6,785 nt of DNA. Source: an uncultured Alphaproteobacteria bacterium (GTDB lineage Bacteria > Pseudomonadota > Alphaproteobacteria > Minwuiales > Minwuiaceae). Shown one piece after another: positions 1 through 5,130 of the stretch. Below the pieces are notes generated by a model, which was given only the letters and a program-made list of their open reading frames with translations, was not told the origin of the DNA and ran no database searches. Each line of letters begins with the position of its first letter. Positions within the stretch are counted from its first letter, which is position 1. The stretch is taken from positions 1 through 6,785 of the forward strand of contig CAJYBQ010000179.1 of the NCBI GenBank assembly GCA_913064755.1, in the 5' to 3' direction. The position numbers and the translations under genes are program-made.

Positions 1-517
1 CCGGAACTTCGCCCACACTGCCGTCGAACAGACGCATGTCCCTGATCGGCCGGGGCCTTCGAACATCCCGGATCGAGACCTTGTGCCTCTCGGATGCGGC
101 AGCAAGCTCGGGGTCGTCGCCAAGATACTCGTGCAGCCCGCTGACAATGTTCATGCCCAGACGGATCGCGGCGAGCACGACTTCGCGGTCCGCAGGTGAC
201 AGCCGCCCCGTGGCAGGTGCCATTCCATAAATCAGCGTGTCCGGGACACCCGAGACATCGGCCAGGGCCGACTTCAGATCCCTGTACACGGGGATGTTGT
301 TGGCGCAATTGTCCAGAATCCGACCGCTATCGCCGCCTTCGTGATCGCTGTCGATCACCGAAACGATGCGGTAGACTTCCGAATGTCGAACGAGGCCGTT
401 GGCGGTCTTGCCGTCGCTCCTCGCGAAATTGCCTTCGCAATAGACGATTGCCGTTGGAACCTTCTTGACGGGCAAGTTGATCGGACGCCCTGAACTGATC
501 GGGCTTTCGGTTGGCAT
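1..517 (-). CDS. DUF1611 family protein, N-terminal part (cut by left edge)
   Basis: The gene reads leftward and leaves the window, so only the first 172 codons are present. It starts MPTESPISSG and soon reaches TAIVYCEGNF (residues 22-31), DGKTANGLVRHSE (35-47) and VIDSDHEGGDSGRILD. It continues with YGMAPATGRLSP, LGMNIVSGLHEYLGDDPE and IRDVRRPR. This ordered set is what I know from the N-terminal, Rossmann-like domain of DUF1611 proteins; the C-terminal P-loop domain would lie outside the window. The ATG is chosen because AGAAGGA (positions 524-530) lies six bases upstream. Members are often misnamed NAD-dependent epimerases. A related branch, DgcN, acetylates D-glutamate and is encoded beside an enolase-superfamily epimerase, but this N-terminus is not the DgcN type I remember, so I assign no reaction. 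It is separated from the upstream cysteine-repeat gene by 154 bp containing a hairpin, so it probably has its own transcript. Confidence 0.85.
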   Translation of the reverse strand, partial: MPTESPISSGRPINLPVKKVPTAIVYCEGNFARSDGKTANGLVRHSEVYRIVSVIDSDHEGGDSGRILDNCANNIPVYRDLKSALADVSGVPDTLIYGMAPATGRLSPADREVVLAAIRLGMNIVSGLHEYLGDDPELAAASERHKVSIRDVRRPRPIRDMRLFDGSVGEVP

Positions 518-577
518 GACTGGTCCTTCTGGGTGACGTGCGCGAAGGACACCGATGCTTTCGGCGCACGAAGGGCA

Positions 578-595
578 GCCCCTGATTTCGGGGGC
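578..595. other. Short GC hairpin in the gap between two minus-strand genes
   Basis: GCCCC at 578-582 pairs with GGGGC at 591-595 across an 8-base loop. Two further base pairs are possible beyond a single bulged A. It lies about 60 bases upstream of the DUF1611 start and may be part of its leader or a second half of the terminator region. There is no run of T on either side, so the role is uncertain. Confidence 0.3.
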
Positions 596-619
596 GCTTC
601 GATTTGATCGGTGGGTCGG

Positions 620-651
620 CGGACGCCCGGGTGATGTCACCCGAACGTCCG
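620..651 (-). terminator. Strong hairpin after the cysteine-repeat gene, probable terminator
   Basis: The arms at 620-633 and 638-651 form a 14-base stem around a 4-base loop, starting 20 bases after the stop codon of the minus-strand gene. In the minus-strand transcript the two imperfect positions become G-U pairs, so the stem is continuous. In the plus-strand transcript the same positions are C-A mismatches. That asymmetry supports function in the leftward transcript. No U-tract follows, so it could be a Rho-linked or 3'-end stabilising hairpin rather than a classical intrinsic terminator. Confidence 0.6.
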
Positions 652-671
652 GCAGAGACAATGCGGGGACC

Positions 672-1523
672 CTAGTCTTCCCGGGTACACCCGCCCTTTG
701 ATCGCCTGAATCCCCCATGGCATTCCCAGCGGTTTCCCGACCGGTCGATGTGGGCATTCTCGGGCAGTTCCATGGCAACGCAGCGATTGCCGCTTGCGAA
801 GTATCCCCGGTCGCACTTCCAGCCGACGCCATAGGCGGCATCGTGGAAGTAGCCATTCTCCGGCACCTTGACGGCCTCGCACCTGTTGCCGCGTTCGTAG
901 TAGCCGCGCTCGCAGGTCCACGGCTGACCGTAGTTCGACGTGTTCAGATAGGCATGCTCCGGAACCTTGATGGCCACGCAGCCGTTGCCCTTCACGCTGT
1001 ACCCGCGATCGCAGAGCCAGACGCGACCGTATTCATTGTCGGACATGTAGGCATTGTCGGGCAGCACGACCTTCTGGCAGCTGTCCCCGACCTTCAGATT
1101 GCCGCGCAGGCATTCCCAGTTCTCCCCCGAGGCGGAAAGGTATCCGCCCCTGGGCACGACGACCTGAAGACATGATGCTTCGTCGACCTGCTTGAAACCG
1201 TGATTGCACTTCCATCCAGCGCCGTAGGGACGGTTCGTCGGATAGGCGTTCTCCGGCACGACAATGGCAATGCATTTCTTGCCATTGACCCTGTACGACT
1301 TGTCACAATCCCAACCCGAGCCGTACCCCCGCGCATGCGCATTCGGCGGAATGTCGCCGCCGTCGGACTGGGCAAGGGACAGCGTGGGAAGAACCAGAAG
1401 TGTCAGCAGGGTGGCAAGGACAAGCAGCCAGACCTGGGGCACAGGCACCGCGGCGCGCACAGCCTTTGCCGTGGCCCACGGATTCGCGACCTGGGGATGC
1501 AACCCCGGTCCGTTATGATGCAT
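672..1523 (-). CDS. Exported protein with seven tandem two-cysteine repeats
   Basis: A 283-residue protein when started at the ATG at 1521-1523. Residues 1-30 form a long N-terminal region. Residues 31-51 are a hydrophobic core (WLLVLATLLTLLVLP) ending SLA before QSDGG, which reads as a Sec signal peptide cleaved near residue 51. The rest is seven units of about 30-34 residues, each roughly (V/L)P-x-N-A-Y-x(3-6)-G-x-x-W-x-C-x-R-G-Y-x(3-4)-G-x-x-C-x-x-V. They give 14 regularly spaced cysteines and no recognisable catalytic domain. Disulfide-bonded repeats outside the cytoplasm are the natural inference. I remember similar 'PENAYL..W.C.RGY' repeats in hypothetical proteobacterial proteins but know no function. 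The start overlaps the upstream membrane-protein gene by 11 bp and has no clear Shine-Dalgarno, suggesting translational coupling. The open frame extends upstream to 1715, but that part lies over the other gene and is not needed. A GTG at residue 22 is a weaker alternative start. Confidence 0.8.
   Translation of the reverse strand: MHHNGPGLHPQVANPWATAKAVRAAVPVPQVWLLVLATLLTLLVLPTLSLAQSDGGDIPPNAHARGYGSGWDCDKSYRVNGKKCIAIVVPENAYPTNRPYGAGWKCNHGFKQVDEASCLQVVVPRGGYLSASGENWECLRGNLKVGDSCQKVVLPDNAYMSDNEYGRVWLCDRGYSVKGNGCVAIKVPEHAYLNTSNYGQPWTCERGYYERGNRCEAVKVPENGYFHDAAYGVGWKCDRGYFASGNRCVAMELPENAHIDRSGNRWECHGGFRRSKGGCTRED
675..1352 (-). repeat. Seven degenerate in-frame coding repeats (protein-level)
   Basis: The units cover residues 58-87, 88-121, 122-152, 153-185, 186-218, 219-251 and 252-283 of the exported protein. 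Every unit keeps the W-x-C pair and a second cysteine 11-13 residues later. Units 4 to 6 are most alike (CDRGYSVKGNGC, CERGYYERGNRC, CDRGYFASGNRC). Unit 3 is the most diverged (ECLRGNLKVGDSC) and lacks the aromatic residue after RG. The copies are similar in protein but not near-identical in DNA, so the expansion looks old and maintained by selection. Confidence 0.8.
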
Positions 1524-1866
1524 CCAGATCAAGCCCGCTGAGGCACGCCCGCGCGAGATCGCGGTTCGGGGCATCGAAACCCGGCGGTGTTGCCCAGCCT
1601 GCTTCCATGACCACGGTGTGGCGTTCGTAACTGGCCGCCCGCTGAATGTTCGCAAGTTGCTCGGCACGTCCGGAATCCGCGGCCGCGATCTCCAGGCAGA
1701 CCGGTACCATGGCATCGGTCACGGCCGTATAGGCCATGGCCTTCGCCGTCTTGTCGGCAGTGCTGCCCGTCACCCAGCCGCCCGCAGAAAAACCGGCAAC
1801 CGATACAACAACAGCGCCAACGATTGCACCATAAACACCGGGTTTCGTCCAATTGGGGAGATTCAT
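1513..1866 (-). CDS. Small single-span membrane protein, conserved hypothetical
   Basis: A 117-residue protein. MNLPNWTKPGVYG is followed by one hydrophobic segment, about residues 11-33 (VYGAIVGAVVVSVAGFSAGG), then a soluble tail with two cysteines (C57 in VPVCLE, C108 in RACLSG) and a WATPPG motif near residue 91. I recall the pattern 'WTKP..YG..VGA' followed by 'GGWVTG.TA' from small uncharacterised proteins in Rhizobiales and relatives; no function is known to me. The tail is probably periplasmic, where the two cysteines could bond, but this is inference. Two ATGs are adjacent. GAGGA at 1874-1878 lies four bases from the first and seven from the second, so the second (1864-1866) is preferred; the first would add one Met. 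It is the first gene of a likely two-gene operon: its stop lies inside the start region of the cysteine-repeat gene. Confidence 0.8.
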   Translation of the reverse strand: MNLPNWTKPGVYGAIVGAVVVSVAGFSAGGWVTGSTADKTAKAMAYTAVTDAMVPVCLEIAAADSGRAEQLANIQRAASYERHTVVMEAGWATPPGFDAPNRDLARACLSGLDLDAS

Positions 1867-1869
1867 CAT

Positions 1870-2262
1870 TTGGTCCTCGGACGGGGAAAGCGCCGCCTCA
1901 CTGTACAGGATATTGCTCTGAATTTGATATTTGCGCAGAAATTCAAACGGGTGATTGAATTTTTATGATCAGCGCATTCTGTTTTTGTATTCAGGTATTT
2001 TTCACGATGAACCGATACTGTCATGAAACGCCGCATTTAGATATACCTGACTTGGCTGCGTTTCGGTCCCGCAGGAAACGGGCTGTCGGCCAACGGTCGG
2101 ACCGCGCGGACAGGGTACCGGCCGCCATGCCGGAGATCGGGGCGGAATCGCGGTCTGCCAACCGGTCACCGTCAGGCGGATTCCCGCCCTTGCCTTGGCC
2201 TCACCGCAGAACAGTCCGCCCTCGCCGGGACGATGCGGCAGCCCCGGTCGCTGAAAATTCCG
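1870..2262. other. Intergenic stretch without a supported gene (393 bp)
   Basis: This gap lies upstream of the leftward membrane-protein gene and downstream of the leftward SnoaL-like gene. The part near 1900-2050 is AT-rich and holds the inverted repeats described separately, plus TCAGGTAT (1991-1998) facing ATACCTGA (2043-2050). CGTTTC (2059-2064) and GAAACG (2075-2080) could form a small hairpin. From about 2060 to 2262 composition returns to GC-rich. A plus-strand open frame at 1965-2300 has no family resemblance, is arginine-rich and proline-rich in the way of non-coding GC DNA, and runs into the SnoaL-like gene; I do not call it. I see no terminator with a U-tract after the SnoaL-like gene. 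Confidence 0.6.
1900..1963 (-). promoter_or_regulatory. AT-rich upstream region with alternating inverted half-sites, possible operator
   Basis: Upstream of the membrane-protein gene the base composition becomes clearly AT-richer than the surrounding coding DNA. It contains TGAATTT (1919-1925), AAATTCAA (1939-1946) and TTGAATTT (1955-1962). The last two form a perfect 8-bp inverted repeat with an 8-bp spacer, and the first two form an inverted pair of 7 bp with a 13-bp spacer. CTGTACAG at 1901-1908 is a separate perfect palindrome. The position, 35-100 bp upstream of the leftward start, fits a promoter with regulator sites. I could not settle on a convincing -35/-10 pair. Confidence 0.4.
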
Positions 2263-2649
2263 TCAGAACAACCCGTTGTCGTTCGCCGATTCATCCGTGA
2301 TGACCTGCAGCACATCCCAATGCTCCACGATCCGGCCATCGGCATCGAAACGGAAGATGTCCATGCCCGCGTATTCATCACTGCCGGGCCAGACCTGGTG
2401 GCAATGCAGGACAACCAGGTCGCCTTCCGCCACCGCACGCTTGAAGTGGGTGACCTTGCCCGGATATTCGTCCGCCATGCGTTCGAAATAGGCGATGAAG
2501 GCTTCCTTGCCGTCGGCCACATGCGGGTTGTGCTGGATGTATTCGTCACCGGCATACCGTTCGATCGCCGCGCGCGGTCTGCACTGGTTGAACATCAGGT
2601 CGTAGAAGGCGATGGCATTGGCCTTGTTGGCATCTGTCTGTTCGGACAT
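2263..2649 (-). CDS. SnoaL-like / NTF2-like fold protein
   Basis: A 128-residue protein of the normal length for this fold. An N-terminal helix region (NAIAFYDLMFNQ) is followed by YIQHNP (37-42), a helix around AFIAYFERMADEYP, the strand pair FKRAVAEGDLVVLHCHQVW, then AGMDIFRFDADGRIVEHWDVLQ (94-115). YIQHNP with EHWDVLQ is typical of the predicted SnoaL-like group of the NTF2 superfamily; members are small cone-shaped proteins that may isomerise, hydrate or simply bind small polar organic compounds. The substrate cannot be read from sequence. The start is set by GAGGAG (2657-2662) seven bases upstream of the ATG; a longer open frame to 2739 is not supported. It is divergent from the DUF2867 gene across 237 bp. 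Confidence 0.88.
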   Translation of the reverse strand: MSEQTDANKANAIAFYDLMFNQCRPRAAIERYAGDEYIQHNPHVADGKEAFIAYFERMADEYPGKVTHFKRAVAEGDLVVLHCHQVWPGSDEYAGMDIFRFDADGRIVEHWDVLQVITDESANDNGLF

Positions 2650-2886
2650 GCGTCGGCTCCTCGGGTGCATCGGTTTCCTGTCAGGGCGGTGTCGCGCCTG
2701 GCATGCAGCACGATCGCCGGTGCCGGGTGGCTTCGGCAACCGTGCGCAGTCTGCCGGTCACGACGCCGGAGTGCCAGACCGCGTCCGGCCCGCCTGCGTT
2801 GTTTTGGCGCTGAACCGGGCAATGCATTGCGTCGATGCAGGGTCCATACAGGAACACAGGAACAGGCATTTGCCGAAAGACCAGAG
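2650..2886. promoter_or_regulatory. Divergent intergenic region between the SnoaL-like and DUF2867 genes
   Basis: Promoters for both genes should lie here. On the plus strand TTGTTT (2799-2804) with ATGCAT 17 bases downstream (2822-2827) is the best sigma70-like pair I can find for the DUF2867 gene, but the -10 match is poor. No strong inverted repeat stands out. The region is otherwise unremarkable GC-rich sequence. Confidence 0.25.
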
Positions 2887-3360
2887 ATGAACAGCCGCCC
2901 TGCCGTGACCGCCACGCATCTGCCCGCCTGGAGCATGCTGCACCAGCGCGTCGCGGCAAACGACTTCCTGGACTGTTACAGCGTGGCCTCCGACCTGCCG
3001 CCGCGCCAGGCCGCCGAGATATTCGCCACCTTTCCCGGCTGGGTGCATTTCCTGCTGCGCCTGCGCCGCGTGGTGACTGCCCCGTTCGGCCTGTCGAACG
3101 ACGGACCGAAGGCGCGCGACCGGATCGGCTTCTTCCCCGTCGAGACGGACAACGGGGCGGAGATCATCGCCGGCTTCAATGACCGGCACCTGGACTTCCG
3201 CGTCTCCATCCTGTCCCGCGACGGCCAGGTCTCGGCAGCCACCTGGGTACACCCGCACAACATCGGCGGTCGGCTGTACCTGGCGCTTGTCCTGCCGTTT
3301 CACAGGCTCATCGTGCGCAACGGGCTGGCGCGCGTGGCGTCGCACGGGACGTCTGCCTGA
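2887..3360 (+). CDS. DUF2867 domain protein
   Basis: A 157-residue soluble protein. Family landmarks in order: FATFPGWVHFLLRLRRVVT (47-64), with the family's PGW at 50-52 and APFGL close behind; RIGFFPV (79-85); NDRHLDFRVSI (98-108); and a C-terminal VHPHNIGGRLYLALVLPFHR (121-140) leading into LIVRNGL. These match the DUF2867 family as I know it: short proteins found alone or fused behind NAD-dependent epimerase domains, with no established activity. No signal peptide or clear membrane span is seen; the C-terminal hydrophobic stretch is part of the domain. The start is the first ATG in frame after the SnoaL-like gene's upstream region. The Shine-Dalgarno is weak (GAAAGA and AGAG just before the ATG). 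An open frame reaching back to 2233 overlies the opposite-strand gene and is not coding there. It converges on the amidase gene with a 48-bp gap and no clear terminator. Confidence 0.85.
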   Translation: MNSRPAVTATHLPAWSMLHQRVAANDFLDCYSVASDLPPRQAAEIFATFPGWVHFLLRLRRVVTAPFGLSNDGPKARDRIGFFPVETDNGAEIIAGFNDRHLDFRVSILSRDGQVSAATWVHPHNIGGRLYLALVLPFHRLIVRNGLARVASHGTSA

Positions 3361-3408
3361 CAGGCCCTTCGCGGCAGTGATGAGAACACGGAGCCGGTCA
3401 GACGGCGG

Positions 3409-4872
3409 TCATTCGAAACCCGGCGGCACGTGACAGCCGCCGAAGGCCTGTTCGATCAGTCCGGCGAAACGAATGGTGGTGAGGTCGCCCATGTAAGGAC
3501 CGATGATCTGCACGCCGACCGGCAGGCCGGAAGTGCCGCCCGGCCCCAGTGGTGCCACCGTGCCCGGCAGGTAGACCGAACCCGAGATGCCGGCCCAGAA
3601 CAGCTGGTCGTTGTATTCGACGTCGTGGCCGTTGACCGTGATCATCCGGTGTTCGCGCGGAATGGTTTCCTCCCGCGGGAAGGCCGCGGAGGCGGCGGCC
3701 GGACAGAGCAGCAGGTCGTAGTCCCGGAAGAACCCGTTCCACTGATCGCGGTAGCCATAGCGGCGACGGTCGGCGGCGGCCCATTCGTAATAGCTTTCCG
3801 TCGCGGCCTTGATGTTCATGCCGAAATAGCTGCGGTCGTCGTCGGCGATACCGGGGCGCTGGGCCAGCCAGCCGTCGAAGACTTCCTTCGGCAGGCGGCT
3901 GTGGGTCACCGGGCGGAACAGGCGGAAATAGTCCTCGTGATACTGGCCCCAGTCGACGTCGAACGGATCGCGCTCGTCCACCGTGGTTCCGGCCTTGCGC
4001 AACTGCTCGGCCAGGGTGAGCAGCTTGGCCTTCACCTCGTCGTCCACTTCCGATGCCGGGGAGTCCAGCATCAGCGCCACCCTGAAGTCACCCAGGTCAT
4101 CCTTGGTCGGGCGCGGCAGGGTCAGGTGCCAGCCTTCGCCATAGACCGGGTCGGCACCGGCAACCGCCAGCATCGCCGCCTCCAGGTCCGACGCGGAACG
4201 GGCCAGCGGGCCACAGACGGCCACGTCGCTCGGCTGGTTCGACGCCACCTTGCCATGTCCGCGCGGCGGAACGATGCCCCAGGTCGGCTTGTGCCCGAAG
4301 ACACCGCAATAGTGGGCGGGATTGCGGATCGATGCCCCGATGTCGGAACCGAATTCGAGGCCCGTCAGCCCAGCAGCCAGCGCCGCGGCCGACCCGCCGG
4401 ATGACCCGCCCGGCGTGCGTTCCGCGTCCCAGGGGTTGCCGGTGCTGCCGTAGACGGCGTTGTAGGACTGCCAGTCGGTCAGGTTCAGCGGCACGTTGGT
4501 CTTGCCGAAGACGACCGCGCCCTGGCGCTTGATGCGCTCCACCACCACCGCGTCGGTCTCGGCGATGTTGCCCTTGTAGTCCGGGTCACCCCAGGTGGTC
4601 TGCAGGCCGGTGACATTGTAGCTTTCCTTCACCGTCATCGGCACCCCGTGAAAGGGGCCGAGGCTGTATCCCCGGCGGTTGAGCTGGTCCAGCCCGGCAG
4701 CAGCTTCCCGCGCGGCGTCGAAATCGGTGGCGATGACCGCGTTGATGGCCGGGTTCAGGCGCTCGGTCCTGTCGATGAAGACTTCCAGCATTTCCGCCGC
4801 CGTGGTCTTCCCATCGCGAATTGCCGCGCCGATCTGCAATGCAGAAGCGTGATGCAAGGCCTTGTTTCCCAT
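3409..4872 (-). CDS. Amidase signature family enzyme
   Basis: A 487-residue enzyme, the usual length for the amidase signature family, which hydrolyses carboxamides (including aryl, fatty or indole-acetamides) to acid plus ammonia or amine. The Ser-cisSer-Lys triad is visible: Lys82 in MTVKESYNV, cis-Ser157 in RTPGGSSGGSAAA, and nucleophile Ser181 in FGSDIGASIRNPA. The spacings (75 and 24 residues) equal those of FAAH Lys142/Ser217/Ser241. The Gly usually found just before the nucleophile is Ala180, a tolerated variant. HYCGVFGHKPTWG and the C-terminal LPVGVQIIGPYMGD are also typical. No signal peptide, so cytoplasmic. Start: ATG at 4870-4872 with GGGGAG nine bases upstream; an in-frame ATG at 4897-4899 would add nine residues but has a poorer Shine-Dalgarno. 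It is not a GatA by context, since no gatB or gatC lies nearby. The substrate is unknown. It is divergent from the thiolase gene. Confidence 0.92.
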   Translation of the reverse strand: MGNKALHHASALQIGAAIRDGKTTAAEMLEVFIDRTERLNPAINAVIATDFDAAREAAAGLDQLNRRGYSLGPFHGVPMTVKESYNVTGLQTTWGDPDYKGNIAETDAVVVERIKRQGAVVFGKTNVPLNLTDWQSYNAVYGSTGNPWDAERTPGGSSGGSAAALAAGLTGLEFGSDIGASIRNPAHYCGVFGHKPTWGIVPPRGHGKVASNQPSDVAVCGPLARSASDLEAAMLAVAGADPVYGEGWHLTLPRPTKDDLGDFRVALMLDSPASEVDDEVKAKLLTLAEQLRKAGTTVDERDPFDVDWGQYHEDYFRLFRPVTHSRLPKEVFDGWLAQRPGIADDDRSYFGMNIKAATESYYEWAAADRRRYGYRDQWNGFFRDYDLLLCPAAASAAFPREETIPREHRMITVNGHDVEYNDQLFWAGISGSVYLPGTVAPLGPGGTSGLPVGVQIIGPYMGDLTTIRFAGLIEQAFGGCHVPPGFE

Positions 4873-4899
4873 CAGATCCGTCTCCCCGGTGATTGTCAT

Positions 4900-5116
4900 G
4901 CTGTCCGACCGTGTCGCGGGCGCGCCCCCCGACAGGGCCCGGCCACCACAGATTGCCCTTCGGGCGGATCATAGGTGTGTTTCGGGTCGCGCGGTATCCG
5001 GCAGCTTCCGAAACATACCGTCAGCCAATGGCTGCCTTGCGTCTGTCTTGTCTTTGGCGCGCAGGATTTCATGTTACAGTTCTGAGCACGTGCGCTTCGA
5101 ACATATTGTATCGACC
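4900..5116 (+). promoter_or_regulatory. Divergent amidase/thiolase intergenic region with candidate thiolase promoter
   Basis: About 230 bp separate the two divergent genes, so both promoters should be here. For the thiolase, TTGTCT (5048-5053) and TGTTAC (5072-5077) are spaced by 18 bases and give a leader of about 45 bases; this is a moderate sigma70-like match. GCACGTGC at 5086-5093 is a perfect 8-bp palindrome between that -10 and the start codon, a possible operator. A short GCCC-TTC-GGGC hairpin sits near 4957. I see no convincing amidase promoter. Confidence 0.35.
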
Positions 5117-5124
5117 GGGAGGAG
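5117..5124 (+). promoter_or_regulatory. Shine-Dalgarno that decides the thiolase start
   Basis: GGGAGGAG abuts the first ATG (5125) directly, leaving no spacer, but lies six bases before the second in-frame ATG (5131). Ribosome spacing therefore favours 5131, which gives a protein beginning MASGIRDKVAILG. Confidence 0.75.
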
Positions 5125-5130
5125 ATGACG

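Noticed and set aside
620..651. Possible riboswitch or leader element for the DUF1611 gene
   Set aside because: A single hairpin close behind the preceding stop codon is better explained as a 3' end; I see no conserved riboswitch features.
717..1175. A plus-strand open frame with repetitive Ala/Val-rich segments opposite the cysteine-repeat gene
   Set aside because: Its periodicity mirrors the repeats on the other strand, and the minus-strand reading has conserved cysteines and a signal peptide.
1524..1715. Upstream extension of the cysteine-repeat open frame
   Set aside because: It overlaps the membrane-protein gene in another frame and would place the signal peptide far inside the protein.
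1965..2300. A 111-codon plus-strand open frame in the large gap
   Set aside because: No Shine-Dalgarno of note, Arg/Pro-rich low-quality sequence, no recognisable domain, and it runs into the 3' end of the SnoaL-like gene.
2233..2886. Upstream extension of the DUF2867 open frame
   Set aside because: It overlies the opposite-strand SnoaL-like gene and its promoter region; DUF2867 similarity begins only after the ATG at 2887.
3430..4404. A 324-codon open frame on the plus strand opposite the amidase
   Set aside because: It lies wholly within a complete amidase with triad residues; long antisense frames are expected in GC-rich coding DNA.
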